Assembly: GCA_018262715.1 (NCBI GenBank)
Contig: JADFDS010000043.1
Coordinates: 62,001 to 126,000 of the forward strand
From: Bacteroidota bacterium
Lineage (GTDB): Bacteria > Bacteroidota > Bacteroidia > Bacteroidales > VadinHA17
Direction: 5' to 3'
DNA length: 64,000 nucleotides
Shown here one piece after another: positions 50,942-60,233 of this stretch. Under the pieces are notes generated by a model, which saw only the letters and a program-made list of their open reading frames with translations, did no database searches and had not been told where the DNA came from. Each line of letters starts with the position of its first letter. Position 1 is the first letter of the stretch. A program made the position numbers and the translations under genes.

Positions 50942-51927
50942 AAAGATCAGCATACCTTTTAATCATACCTCTCCTGCTCAGTTCATGCGCCGGCAACAGG
51001 CTCAACTACGACAAAGGTATAATCCCGCCTGTTCCGGTGAATTTTTCAACGGTGAACTCCAGCCGCGATGATTACAACTCCAACCTGCAGATCTCATGGA
51101 CCGAGATGACTTTCAGCCTGATCTTCTCGACAAACAGGAACTCAAACGGAGACAATTTCGACTTTATCGGATGCAACGGCCATATCATTTTCGACCTGAT
51201 AGAAGGAGAATTCGAAATGAATGCAATAGTGTGGGGGTCAGGACTTCTTGAGGCTGTCAACACGGATAACAACGAGCTGGGACCATATTTTACCAGTGAT
51301 TATCCCTACTTCCATTTCTATATGAAAGAGGTGGAGGACTGGCGATTCTTCTACAGCAGCGACCCGGAAGGGAACCTTGACATATTCTGCTGCAGGTATG
51401 AATTGGCCGATGATGGTTTTGATCCGTCAGGTGATCCGTTCGCCGTGACACCACTTAATACTGAGCACAATGAAGGCTACCTTTCTCTCCACCGCGGCGC
51501 TGCTGACAACAGGGAGACAGCTTACTTCATGTCTGACCGCGACGGCTCTTTCGATATCTTCGGCGCCACCGGCGAAGAGGGAAAGACGATCGATGAATCT
51601 TCATCCGTCACCGTCACGCGGTCATCGGGGCTGAGCAGCAGCGCCGATGATAAGTGTCCGTACATTTCCGGAAACGTGATGGTCTTTACCTCTGACCGCG
51701 AGGGCGGATTTGGCGGTTTTGACCTGTGGTATTCAGTCTATAACGGTCAGACATGGTCGGCGCCGGTCAATATGGGTGACCTGATAAACACGGAATATGA
51801 CGAATACCGGCCGATACTGGTTCAGAGTGGTGAGTCTTATGTAAATGACCTGATGGTGTTTTCCTCCAACCGCCCCGGCGGGAAAGGCGGTTTTGACCTG
51901 TATTACGTTGGTGTCCCAAAGAGGTAG
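50938..51927 (+). CDS. Lipoprotein with TolB-like PD40 repeats
   Basis: 329 residues. A lipoprotein signal ends in LLLSSC (Cys about 17). Several WD40/PD40-type blades follow: YFMSDRDGSFDIFGA, MVFTSDREGGFGGFDLWYSV, MVFSSNRPGGKGGFDLYYVG and an earlier FFYSSDPEGNLDIFCC. A propeller of six or so blades is likely. These proteins often bind peptidoglycan-associated or outer-membrane partners. The 4-base overlap with the barrel gene suggests a barrel-lipoprotein pair. Partner and ligand unknown. Confidence 0.8.
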   Translation: MKRSAYLLIIPLLLSSCAGNRLNYDKGIIPPVPVNFSTVNSSRDDYNSNLQISWTEMTFSLIFSTNRNSNGDNFDFIGCNGHIIFDLIEGEFEMNAIVWGSGLLEAVNTDNNELGPYFTSDYPYFHFYMKEVEDWRFFYSSDPEGNLDIFCCRYELADDGFDPSGDPFAVTPLNTEHNEGYLSLHRGAADNRETAYFMSDRDGSFDIFGATGEEGKTIDESSSVTVTRSSGLSSSADDKCPYISGNVMVFTSDREGGFGGFDLWYSVYNGQTWSAPVNMGDLINTEYDEYRPILVQSGESYVNDLMVFSSNRPGGKGGFDLYYVGVPKR

Positions 51928-51977
51928 AGCAGTTCAGTCGGCAGTCAGCTGTCAGTCTGCAGTCAAATTTGCCCCCC

Positions 51978-52115
51978 CAGACCTCAGATTGAGGAACCGC
52001 CGCCGGCGGGACCGAAATCCCGATGTCCGAAGGGTGTCGGGACCCTCAGACCTCAGATTGAGGAACCGCCGCCGGCGGGACCGAAATCCCGATGCCCGAA
52101 GGGTGTCGGGACCCT
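51978..52115. repeat. 69-bp direct tandem duplication
   Basis: Two head-to-tail 69-bp units (51978-52046, 52047-52115) differing at one base. Each unit holds short inverted repeats (CCTCA/TGAGG and TCCCGA/TCGGGA) around a GCCGCCGGCGGG core. They lie between the PD40 gene and convergent DUF1846. A 7-mer-like CAGTCGG/CAGTCAG run precedes them at about 51945-51970. Confidence 0.85.
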
Positions 52116-52147
52116 CAGACCCTCAGACCCTCAGACCTTCAGACCTT
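52116..52147. repeat. 8-bp tandem array CAGACCYT x4
   Basis: Four adjacent units CAGACCCT, CAGACCCT, CAGACCTT, CAGACCTT. The last ends one base before the DUF1846 stop codon. The same words occur at 45257-45292. Confidence 0.8.
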
Positions 52148-52148
52148 C

Positions 52149-53672
52149 TCAAGACACAAACAGGCTCTTGCTGGAATACTCCGGATCACACGTCACGTTG
52201 ACATTCAGCTTGCGCAGGCCGGCTTCATCACCCGGGGTGGGGATGTGTGTCAGGTGCACCTCGCAGCCGCGAAGCACCGTCAGCTGCTCAAGCGCTGCCT
52301 GTGCAGCGGGATTGAACAGCGCACTGATCCCCAGCAGAATCAGCGTCTCCTCCACATCCAGGCTCACCTCCTTGCCGTTGAGAATATCCTTCTTCAGGTA
52401 GGTGACCGAGTCAATGAGGGTCTTAGGCAGCAGAAGCAGGCTGTCAGGCAACCCTGCCATATGCTTCGTGGCATTGAGTATCAGGCTTGAGGCTGAATGC
52501 ATCAGGGGAGAGTTCTTGCCGGTGATGATCGTTCCGTTGCCCAGTTCAATCGCTGCTCCGCTGAAGATACCACCGTTGCCCTTGCCGCCCTTCTCCGCTT
52601 CGGCGGCAGCCCTGCGTGCCGGCATCACAACCCTGCGGTCCTCCGGCTTCGCCTTAACCTTTCCCATGATCTTCCCGGCATGCTCCAGTATCTCCTTGTC
52701 AGCCAGCCCGATGGCATACTCCACGGCACACCTGAAGTACCTTCGTATTATCTCCTGGTGCGCAGCCTCCTGGATCAGGACGTCATTTATAATTCCCGCA
52801 CTGGCACGATTGACACCCATATCGGTGGGCGACTGGTACATTGATTCACCTCCGGTAATCTTTTCAAGGATCCTCTTGAGCAGGTGAAACGCCTCGATGT
52901 CGCGGTTGTAGTTTACAACGTTCTGTCCGTACCGTTTGAGGTGATAGCTGTCAACAAGCACCTCGTCCTTAAGGTCGAGGGTGGCGGCCTCGTACGCGAT
53001 GTTCACCTTGTGGTCAAGGGGCAGATCCCAGATAGGGAAGGTCTCGAACTTGGCATAACCGGCCTTAACACCATGCCGGTACTCGTGGTAGAGGTTGCAC
53101 AGACAGGTGGCCAGCTTGCCGCTTCCCGGCCCCGGCCCCGTCACCACTACAATCGGGTGGGTGGTTTTAATATACTCGTTGGCGCCGTACCCCTCATCAC
53201 TGACAATCAGATCCACATCGGTGGGATATCCCTTCGTCGGTGTATGGGTATACACCTTTACTCCCCTGAGTTCCAGCTTGTTCCTGAAAGCCCTGGCCGG
53301 CTGCTGTCCCGTGTAACGGGTGATGACGACGGCTGTTACATCAATGCCCCACTCCCTGAAATCATCAATGGTCTTGAGCGCATCCACATCGTAGGTAATG
53401 CCGAAATCAGCCCGCACCTTCTTTCTCTCGATATCGCCGGCATGAATGCAGAGGATCACATCGATCTTTTCCTTCAGCATCTGCAGCAGCCTCATCTTGA
53501 CGTTCGGGTCGAAACCCGGAAGGACTCTCGATGCATGATAGTCATAAAGCAGCTTACCCCCGAACTCGAGGTAAAGCTTGTTGTTGAAACGCTCTACCCT
53601 CTCAAGGATGGATGCGGTCTGCTCAATGAGGTATTTCTCATTGTCAAACCCGGTATAGTATAAATCAGTCAT
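52149..53672 (-). CDS. DUF1846-family protein
   Basis: 507 residues, the normal length of this conserved but uncharacterised family. Recognisable stretches are GFDNEKYLIEQTASILERVERFNNKLYLEFGGKLLYDYHASRVLPGFDPN-like opening (shortened here), VVVTGPGPGSGKLATCLCNLYHEYRHG with a P-loop-like GPGSGK, QSPTDMGVNRA and ITGKNSPLMHSASSLILNA. No signal or membrane span. Nucleotide binding is suggested by the P-loop-like segment but function is not established. It is convergent with the PD40 gene across the repeat cluster. Confidence 0.9.
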   Translation of the reverse strand: MTDLYYTGFDNEKYLIEQTASILERVERFNNKLYLEFGGKLLYDYHASRVLPGFDPNVKMRLLQMLKEKIDVILCIHAGDIERKKVRADFGITYDVDALKTIDDFREWGIDVTAVVITRYTGQQPARAFRNKLELRGVKVYTHTPTKGYPTDVDLIVSDEGYGANEYIKTTHPIVVVTGPGPGSGKLATCLCNLYHEYRHGVKAGYAKFETFPIWDLPLDHKVNIAYEAATLDLKDEVLVDSYHLKRYGQNVVNYNRDIEAFHLLKRILEKITGGESMYQSPTDMGVNRASAGIINDVLIQEAAHQEIIRRYFRCAVEYAIGLADKEILEHAGKIMGKVKAKPEDRRVVMPARRAAAEAEKGGKGNGGIFSGAAIELGNGTIITGKNSPLMHSASSLILNATKHMAGLPDSLLLLPKTLIDSVTYLKKDILNGKEVSLDVEETLILLGISALFNPAAQAALEQLTVLRGCEVHLTHIPTPGDEAGLRKLNVNVTCDPEYSSKSLFVS

Positions 53673-53805
53673 TTAGCTCTCCCCCTGAATAATTCCGACA
53701 ACAATCAGGATCAGCTTCCAATATTAAGTAAATTTTCTTTGTATGTTGGATTCAGCCGCGACAAAAAATATTCACCGCAGGGGGTTGAAAACTTAATTGC
53801 CATGC

Positions 53806-53840
53806 GGCGAAGCTCCTGTCGCCGGGGCGAAGCTCCTGTC
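53806..53840. repeat. 20-bp direct repeat at the dioxygenase stop
   Basis: GGCGAAGCTCCTGTC occurs at 53806-53820 and 53826-53840 (period 20). The second copy reaches into the stop codon of the dioxygenase gene. Confidence 0.6.
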
Positions 53841-54684
53841 ACCCGATCTTCACCGAGGTCATCGTCAGCGATCCCCCGACAGGCTTGTCATTGAACAGTT
53901 CCACCGGTTCATCCTTCTCCTGCAATGCCAGCGAATAGAGCAAAGGGATGAAGTGCTCCGGGGTGGGAATGGCGAGCCTGAAAGCCCTGCCCTGGGCCTG
54001 GTAATTGATAAGAGGGGCATGGTCGCCCCCGAGGATGCTCTTCTTTATTGCCGCATCGGCTTCAATGGCCCAGTCATATGCATATCCCGGCGTGTTAACG
54101 TGGTCCCACGCCACCAGCCCCAGGTTATGCACCATATTGCCGCTGCCGATGATCAGCACCCCTTTCCTGCGCAGCGGCGCAATCTCACGTGCCAGGTCAT
54201 AATGCTGTTGCGGAGTCAGGTGATAGTCGAGGCTCAGCTCCACAACCGGGATATCGGCAGCGGGGTACATCCGCCTGATCACGCTCCAGGCACCATGGTC
54301 AAGACCCCAGGTTTTGTCCAGCTCGATAACCCTGTCATGCACCGTCGTGGCAGTGGTGCGTGCCAGCTCCGGACTGCCGGGCGCAGGATACTGCACCTCG
54401 TAAAGTTCGCGGGGAAACCCCCCGAAGTCGTGGATGGTCTCCGGCTTTTCCATTGCTGTTACCTTTGTTCCCTTCGACTGCCAGTGAGCCGAAACGCACA
54501 GTATGGCGGCCGGACGCGGAAGCTTGCTGCCCATCTCGCGCCATCCTGCGGCAAATTCATTCTCCTCGATGGCATTCATCGGGCTGCCGTGCCCGACGAA
54601 CAGCACGGGCATCTTCTCTGAGTGATAACCGTCACCGGCGAAACTCAGCCCCTCATCATGCATTCTTGAAAGCAATCGTGCCAT
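53839..54684 (-). CDS. ygiD: LigB-type extradiol dioxygenase (4,5-DOPA dioxygenase, YgiD-like)
   Basis: 281 residues. Opening MPVLFVGHGSPMNAI has the first metal His; AAILCVSAHWQSKGT has the second; SLDYHLTPQQHYDLAREIAPLRRKGVLIIGSGNMVHNLG and DWAIEADAAI complete the family pattern. Extradiol ring cleavage of catechol-type compounds with Zn or Fe is expected. It lies 57 bases downstream of the racemase gene on the same strand. It could be the last gene of the peptide-utilization operon, but its chemistry does not obviously fit, so I treat it as separate. Confidence 0.88.
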   Translation of the reverse strand: MARLLSRMHDEGLSFAGDGYHSEKMPVLFVGHGSPMNAIEENEFAAGWREMGSKLPRPAAILCVSAHWQSKGTKVTAMEKPETIHDFGGFPRELYEVQYPAPGSPELARTTATTVHDRVIELDKTWGLDHGAWSVIRRMYPAADIPVVELSLDYHLTPQQHYDLAREIAPLRRKGVLIIGSGNMVHNLGLVAWDHVNTPGYAYDWAIEADAAIKKSILGGDHAPLINYQAQGRAFRLAIPTPEHFIPLLYSLALQEKDEPVELFNDKPVGGSLTMTSVKIG

Positions 54685-54741
54685 AGCCGTCTTTTGTTAT
54701 TCAACAATGCAGGCCGGGAAAAGTTAAACAGGACTATTATC

Positions 54742-55851
54742 TCATGCTCTGAATACCTCTTTTCTGACTGTCACTTTTTCGAGCATCTTCATGTCTACCT
54801 CAACACCAATGCCCGGCCCTGACGGCACATCCATGGTTCCGTCACTGTTCACAACAAACTCAGGAATGACTATGTCTTCCTTATAATACCGTTTGCTGGC
54901 AGAGATATCGCCGGGAAGAATAAAATTCGGAAGAGAAGCCAGGGCAACATTTCCGGCCCGGCCGATTCCCGACTCCAGCATCCCTCCGTGCCATACGGGA
55001 ATCATCATCGAGGCACAGTAATCATGAATCAGTTTCGACTCGGTAAAACCGCCAACCCGCCCGGGCTTGATGTTTATTATCCTGCAGCTTTTCAGTTCAA
55101 TCGCAGCCCTCGTATCATCGAGTGAATGAATGCTCTCATCAAGGCAGATGGGCGTCTTTATTTCACGCTGTAGCTTTGAATGATCATAAATATCCTCGTA
55201 TCCGAGAGGCTGCTCGATCAGCGAAAGGTTGTACTCATCGAGTCTTTTGAACAGGTCAATTTCATTGAGAGTATATGCTGAGTTTGCATCCACCTGGAGG
55301 AGCAGCCGGGGGAACTCATTACGCAGAGCACTTACATACTGAATGTCATTTCCCGGGGCAATCTTGATTTTGATCCTCTTATATCCCTCTGCAAGATAAC
55401 CCTCCACCTTTTTTATCAGATCCTTCTCCGTCGGTTGTATCCCGATACTCACGCCAACATCAACCCTGTCTCTCACCCCGCCAAGCATCCGCGAAAGAGA
55501 CCTGTTCTCCGACCTGGCAAATGCATCCCACAGGGCAGCCTCCAGTCCCGCTTTTGCCATCATATGTCCTCTCACAATTGCATAGGAGGCAATAGCCTCA
55601 TCAACCCCTTTCAGATCCTTTCCCAGGATGGAGGGGATCAAAAAATCACGAAGAATATGCCAGGCGGTCTGCACTGTTTCATAAGAGTAGTAAGGAGTCC
55701 CCTCAGCAACGCTTTCACCCCAGCCGGTGATGCCTTCGCCGTCAACGCGGACAATTATGTGTTCCTCATCATACTCTGTCCCCATGGATGTGACAAACGG
55801 ACTGACCAGGACCATCTTGATGTGCCTGAGTTCTACCTGTGTGATACGCAT
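54742..55851 (-). CDS. NSAR/OSBS-type enolase-superfamily racemase
   Basis: 369 residues. The muconate-lactonizing subgroup motifs are present: KRIKIKIAPG with the catalytic Lys pair, VDANSAYT, IEQPL, CLDES and INIKPGRVGG with the second-side Lys. HGGMLESGIGRAGNVALASLPNFILPGDISAS is the signature of the N-succinylamino-acid racemase / o-succinylbenzoate synthase family. Menaquinone in this organism appears to use the futalosine route (mqnB, mqnD), so OSBS activity is unlikely to be the job. A racemase or epimerase acting on amino acids or dipeptides released by the neighbouring peptidases is more likely. This is inference from context. Confidence 0.85.
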   Translation of the reverse strand: MRITQVELRHIKMVLVSPFVTSMGTEYDEEHIIVRVDGEGITGWGESVAEGTPYYSYETVQTAWHILRDFLIPSILGKDLKGVDEAIASYAIVRGHMMAKAGLEAALWDAFARSENRSLSRMLGGVRDRVDVGVSIGIQPTEKDLIKKVEGYLAEGYKRIKIKIAPGNDIQYVSALRNEFPRLLLQVDANSAYTLNEIDLFKRLDEYNLSLIEQPLGYEDIYDHSKLQREIKTPICLDESIHSLDDTRAAIELKSCRIINIKPGRVGGFTESKLIHDYCASMMIPVWHGGMLESGIGRAGNVALASLPNFILPGDISASKRYYKEDIVIPEFVVNSDGTMDVPSGPGIGVEVDMKMLEKVTVRKEVFRA

Positions 55852-55896
55852 TTCGAGTTTTTTTAGAGTTAAGTAACAATGATGGTACCGGGCGGG

Positions 55897-57393
55897 TTAC
55901 TTTCGCGTAACCCGGAGTATCGGGAACTTGTCGTTTGCCCTGAGCAGATTAGCAAAACCCGGATATGTCACAAGACCCAGCATCGATTTGGGCTCGAGGG
56001 CAATGACTATCATATTCCCCTTTAACTGTGATGTGGGAACATATATATAATCGCTGTACTTAATCCCAGCATCGTGCTCACGCAAAGTCACCTCCGGGTT
56101 CACTATCATATCTCCCTCAAAGTCTGTTGAATCAATTGAGGAAACATCGTACTGTTCTATCCTGTAACGGTCACCGCCGGCAAAGTTTTCTGTCACAAGA
56201 GCATGTCTGGCTATCCAGGCGGTAACATCAACCAGCTCTGCGGGGATCATGTAACCGCATGGTTTCCTGACATCATACAGTGATCTGACCACAGGCCTGT
56301 AATCAATTACATTCACCACGGTATCGGTGCCTGTGGAATATGACCAGAGTGGCAGCGGAAGCGTACGGCCGTCTCTCACATGTTCATTCTGTATCGAGAC
56401 GGTTTTTCCAGCCACGCCACGTATCAGTTTTTTCCTCTCAGCAGCTACCGTTTTTTTGATTTTCCGGTAATTGTCATACGAATACTCCAGCAGTCCCCTC
56501 ATCCCCGTCATCTGTCCTTCGGCCCGGCGCCTGATGTTATCGGTAAAAAGATCCCTGCCGTTAATCCCTTCCTGGATGAATGAAAGAGTATTAAGGATGG
56601 CAAAGCTCTGCCTGCCGTCATTGATATCAAATGTGCTGTGCCTGATATAATCGATTTCCGGGGGCCCCCCGGGACTGTAAATGAAATTGGAAACATTTCT
56701 CCCGGAAAAGAATTCTTTCATAAATGGAAGAAAACTTTCATTGGATAGTCGCCTCAGTTTTTCTGAGACGTTGATATTGGTGGCAGTTCCAAGCAGTTCG
56801 TCCGAGTTGTTGCGGTAACCGTATTCTTTCCATGTCTCACCGTACGGGTAGTATTCATGAACATCCATGGTCACATCAAAATGATACTGATCGAAGAGCC
56901 GGTGCAGGGTGATGGTTTCCGGTTCAGTAAGAATCAGGTGATTGCGGTTCAGGTCAGCTTCATTGCCGTTACGGCGCTGACTTTCTTCTGATCCGTCCGG
57001 ATTCACCTGGGGCACCAGCAACAGGTCAATACGGTCAAACAGGTACCGGTTTTCAGGTTTTAAAAGTTCTGCGGCAAGGAGCAGGGCTCCCTCTTTCCCT
57101 GAATGTTCGTTTCCATGCTGCTGCGCGAAAAGGAACACCCTGATCTTCGACCTGTCTACTCCGAATACAGAGGAGGAAAACTTCATCGCATAAATGTTCC
57201 TCCCCCGGACCGAGTTCCCGGCTGCCTCAACCGTGAGAAGGCCGGAACCGGCGTCAGCCTGCCTCACGAATTCACTCAGCTCTTCATAGGACGAAGGCCT
57301 GGTAAACCCGTTTTTCTGCAAAGGTGTCTGAAAATCCTGGGCTGATACAGAGTAGCAGCCAACCAGGAAACAGAAGATGATAAGCCTGTTCAT
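55897..57393 (-). CDS. Secreted M14-family zinc carboxypeptidase
   Basis: 498 residues with a signal peptide (LIIFCFLVGCYSVSAQ). Zn ligands are the His and Glu in FAQQHGNEHSGKEG and the His in MDVHEYYPYG; DLNRNH carries the carboxylate-binding Asn-Arg pair. A C-terminal half of about 200 residues (NVIDYRPVVRSLYDV, LVTYPGFANLLRAN) follows the catalytic domain. It would trim C-terminal residues from peptides in the periplasm or outside. It lies 45 bases upstream of the racemase gene and 27 bases downstream of iadA, inside the peptide operon. The preferred C-terminal residue is unknown. Confidence 0.85.
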   Translation of the reverse strand: MNRLIIFCFLVGCYSVSAQDFQTPLQKNGFTRPSSYEELSEFVRQADAGSGLLTVEAAGNSVRGRNIYAMKFSSSVFGVDRSKIRVFLFAQQHGNEHSGKEGALLLAAELLKPENRYLFDRIDLLLVPQVNPDGSEESQRRNGNEADLNRNHLILTEPETITLHRLFDQYHFDVTMDVHEYYPYGETWKEYGYRNNSDELLGTATNINVSEKLRRLSNESFLPFMKEFFSGRNVSNFIYSPGGPPEIDYIRHSTFDINDGRQSFAILNTLSFIQEGINGRDLFTDNIRRRAEGQMTGMRGLLEYSYDNYRKIKKTVAAERKKLIRGVAGKTVSIQNEHVRDGRTLPLPLWSYSTGTDTVVNVIDYRPVVRSLYDVRKPCGYMIPAELVDVTAWIARHALVTENFAGGDRYRIEQYDVSSIDSTDFEGDMIVNPEVTLREHDAGIKYSDYIYVPTSQLKGNMIVIALEPKSMLGLVTYPGFANLLRANDKFPILRVTRK

Positions 57394-57420
57394 TTTATTA
57401 ATATCGAAGCATATGGAATA

Positions 57421-58590
57421 CTATTCATAGGTCCCTTTTTTCAATCGCTCGTAATTGCGGGTCATCATCTGTCCGCGGGAAATAAGATCAGAGATTGCAT
57501 AATCCTTGTCGAGAATCACGATGTCAGCATCTTTCCCGGGTTCAATCCTTCCCTTGTCCCTGAGCCTAAGGATTGAAGCAACGTTGGAGGTCACCACCGC
57601 AACTGCTGTTTCAAGGGGAAGATTTTCCTCTGTCACGGTATCAATCATCACCGACATGATCGATTTCGGTAATCCCATGTCCATGCTGATCAGCCTGCCC
57701 TCCCTGTCGAAGTTAGGCAGTGATCCGTTTCCGTCTGATGTCAGTGTGATATGTTCCAGCGGCACTCCGGCCGATAAAAGCTCAACGATTGCCTTCGATG
57801 GCTTGATCTCATTTTCAGGGTCATATGGGTATGAGCTGGCTGTCAGGTCAACATATCCCTTCTTCCCGTAGGCTTTTGCGTCTTCGAAAATATAGGGATT
57901 CCTGTTGCAGTGTGTCGGGAAAAACTGGGTCAGCTTCAATTCGCTGTTTTCAACAGCGTCATAAATCGGCCGGAAGGGATCCCTTGCATCACCCATGTGC
58001 ATATTGGCAATACCTGCTTTTCCTCCGAGCATGCCGCCCACCCTTGCATGTTCCACGAGACGGATAAGCTCCGCGGTGGAAGGACAGGAGCTTCTGTGAT
58101 CAGATATGGCTATTTCTCCGATTCCTATAACCTCTTCAATAAGGGCTATATCCCTTCCCACATCGCCAAGCAATGTGGGTGTGGGAACCTGGTATGAACC
58201 GGTATACATATAAGCTGATACACCCTGGGCCTTCAGCGACTTGACCTTCATCAGGACCGCTTCAAGTGATCTTGTGAACCCGTCGGTTCCCAGGCATCCT
58301 ACAACAGTTGTTATACCGCCATCGAGCATATGTGACAGCTGCATTTCCGGAGTACGGGTGGCCGGCCCACCTTCACCGCCGGCGCCGGCAACATGAACAT
58401 GGGCGTCGATAAGCCCCGGGATCACTCTCTTTCCGGTACCGTCAATGGTTATGATCTCGATACTCTTCAATGCCCTTGCGTCGATCTCATTTTCAACGGC
58501 AATGATTTTTTCTCCTGCTATAAGGATATCTTTTATGCCCAAAAAAACCGGGCTGTGCACTTCGGCATTTTTTATCAGCAGCATGTTCAT
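57421..58590 (-). CDS. iadA: Isoaspartyl dipeptidase
   Basis: 389 residues, the standard length. Amidohydrolase metal site HVHVAGAGGEGG (His 64 and 66; Glu 73 as in E. coli IadA substrate binding), SDHRSSCPS, NMHMGD, THCNRNP and TSDGNGS with the catalytic Asp and a downstream Ser. It cleaves beta-aspartyl dipeptides such as beta-Asp-Leu or beta-Asp-Arg to free amino acids. No signal peptide, so it acts in the cytoplasm after import. Two genes downstream of the exported cyanophycinase (with the YfcC gene between), it would complete degradation of beta-Asp-Arg. Identity is strong. Confidence 0.93.
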   Translation of the reverse strand: MNMLLIKNAEVHSPVFLGIKDILIAGEKIIAVENEIDARALKSIEIITIDGTGKRVIPGLIDAHVHVAGAGGEGGPATRTPEMQLSHMLDGGITTVVGCLGTDGFTRSLEAVLMKVKSLKAQGVSAYMYTGSYQVPTPTLLGDVGRDIALIEEVIGIGEIAISDHRSSCPSTAELIRLVEHARVGGMLGGKAGIANMHMGDARDPFRPIYDAVENSELKLTQFFPTHCNRNPYIFEDAKAYGKKGYVDLTASSYPYDPENEIKPSKAIVELLSAGVPLEHITLTSDGNGSLPNFDREGRLISMDMGLPKSIMSVMIDTVTEENLPLETAVAVVTSNVASILRLRDKGRIEPGKDADIVILDKDYAISDLISRGQMMTRNYERLKKGTYE

Positions 58591-58617
58591 AATCAGTTTT
58601 TTAGTAGTGAAAAACAG

Positions 58618-60222
58618 CTAGAATCCATTTAGATCCAGTGTTGCGGTCGGGAGCAGCAGCAACAGTCCGAGGATCATTAAGAACAGTATCAGGGGCCATG
58701 CCCACCTGAACCATTTTTCGTAAGGGATTTTGGCAACACCCAGCACACCGACCAGCACGGCAGAGGTGGGGGTGATCATGTTCGTTATGCCGTCGCCAAG
58801 CTGGTAAGCCACTACAGTCGCCTGCCGCGAAACCTCAATAAGGTCTGAGAACGGCGCCATGATTGGCATGGTCAGTGCTGCCTTGGCTGACCCGGAGGTC
58901 ATTACAAGATTGATCAGGGTCTGGATCCCGTACATGATACTAAGCGAGCCAAATTTACCGACATCGCTCATTGACTCTGCAATGCCGTGCAGCATCGCAT
59001 CAATGACCTTGCCGTTCTGCAATACAACAATTATTCCTCCGGCCAGACCAACTACAAGGGCAGCAGACAGAATATCCTTTACTCCGGCAATGAACAGCTC
59101 CGTAATTTTATTCGGAGAATAGCCCATTGCCGCTCCGCTCGAAAGCCCCATTACAAAAAACAGGGTTGCAATCTCCATCACGTACCAGTGATAGCCCATA
59201 ACCCCCACCAGGAGAAACAGGATGGTGAAGATGAAGATGTCAAGGATAAAGAAATGCACTGACTTGCGGAGAGCAACATAAGCTGATATCAGGAACAGCC
59301 CCGCAATAACCGGGAGAGCCGGTATTGTAAGTTTTGCCTGCCCGAAACTGATAGTCGAAACAGGATACAAAACTGCAAAGACAACCATTACAGCAAAGAG
59401 GACGATGTACACGACCCAGGCAGAGACCGGGGTTGTGTATGCTGTTTTTGTCTCCCTCTGCAGAACCATCTTCCGCCATACATCATCAAGCTCATACATA
59501 ACCGATCTTTTCGGATCACGTTTAATCCTCCTGGCGTACCATAGTACATACAATATGCCCGTCAGGGTGAGCACAACCCACATGAATATGCGGTACTCCA
59601 GGCCTGAAAACAGCGGAAGGTCAGATAATCCCTGGGCGATGCCTATGGTGAACGGATTCAGGGTTGCGCCTGCAAAACCCAGCCCGGCAGCAAAAAAACA
59701 CATGCATATCCCCACTATCGAATCATACCCCATGCTGATCGCAAGAGGCACGAAGATGATAATGAATGCGATGGTCTCTTCCGACATCCCGAACACTGAT
59801 CCGAAAAGGCTGAAGAGTATCATAAAGAGGGTAATGATGATATTGTCTATGCCCAGCCATTTTATGAACCTGAATCTCTCCAGCCGCCGGGCAACACCCA
59901 GAAAGGCAATAATTGAAACATCAATTGCCTTGCTCTCATTCATAATCCAGAACGCACCACCGATAAGCAGTATGAATATTATTATATCCGACTTGGCTAC
60001 GAATCCCTCGAACAGGGCAGAAAAAACCTGCCATGTCTGAGGATTATTTTCAACGTTCTGATATGATCCGGGGTCAATGACAGTCCTGGTAGTACCGTCA
60101 GGCATTACTTTAAGCGTCCTGGAATATTCACCTCCGTCTACGAACCAGCTGGCAGCGGCAGCCAATACAATAATAGAAAAGACAAGGACAAAAGTGTGGG
60201 GGATCTGTCTCTTTTTCGCCAT
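58618..60222 (-). CDS. YfcC-family transporter
   Basis: 534 residues with about 12 membrane segments and a periplasmic loop after the first (VDGGEYSRTLKVMPDGTTRTVIDPGSY). Conserved pieces are IIIFILLIGGAFWIMNESKAI, GMSEETIAFIIIFVPLA and GAGLGFAGATLNPFTIGIAQ-type sequence. The family is related to DcuC-like carriers and is often annotated as a basic amino-acid antiporter; actual substrates are not firmly known. In this operon it would import amino acids or dipeptides produced by the peptidases. Substrate is inference. Confidence 0.85.
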   Translation of the reverse strand: MAKKRQIPHTFVLVFSIIVLAAAASWFVDGGEYSRTLKVMPDGTTRTVIDPGSYQNVENNPQTWQVFSALFEGFVAKSDIIIFILLIGGAFWIMNESKAIDVSIIAFLGVARRLERFRFIKWLGIDNIIITLFMILFSLFGSVFGMSEETIAFIIIFVPLAISMGYDSIVGICMCFFAAGLGFAGATLNPFTIGIAQGLSDLPLFSGLEYRIFMWVVLTLTGILYVLWYARRIKRDPKRSVMYELDDVWRKMVLQRETKTAYTTPVSAWVVYIVLFAVMVVFAVLYPVSTISFGQAKLTIPALPVIAGLFLISAYVALRKSVHFFILDIFIFTILFLLVGVMGYHWYVMEIATLFFVMGLSSGAAMGYSPNKITELFIAGVKDILSAALVVGLAGGIIVVLQNGKVIDAMLHGIAESMSDVGKFGSLSIMYGIQTLINLVMTSGSAKAALTMPIMAPFSDLIEVSRQATVVAYQLGDGITNMITPTSAVLVGVLGVAKIPYEKWFRWAWPLILFLMILGLLLLLPTATLDLNGF

Positions 60223-60233
60223 TTATCAGTTCC

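Noticed and set aside
51893-52201. 102-residue open frame rich in Arg repeats
   Set aside because: It is a translation of the 69-bp tandem repeat and has no start signal of its own.
53797-54621. Plus-strand open frame opposite the dioxygenase gene
   Set aside because: The LigB family motifs are on the minus strand; the plus-strand translation is not recognisable.
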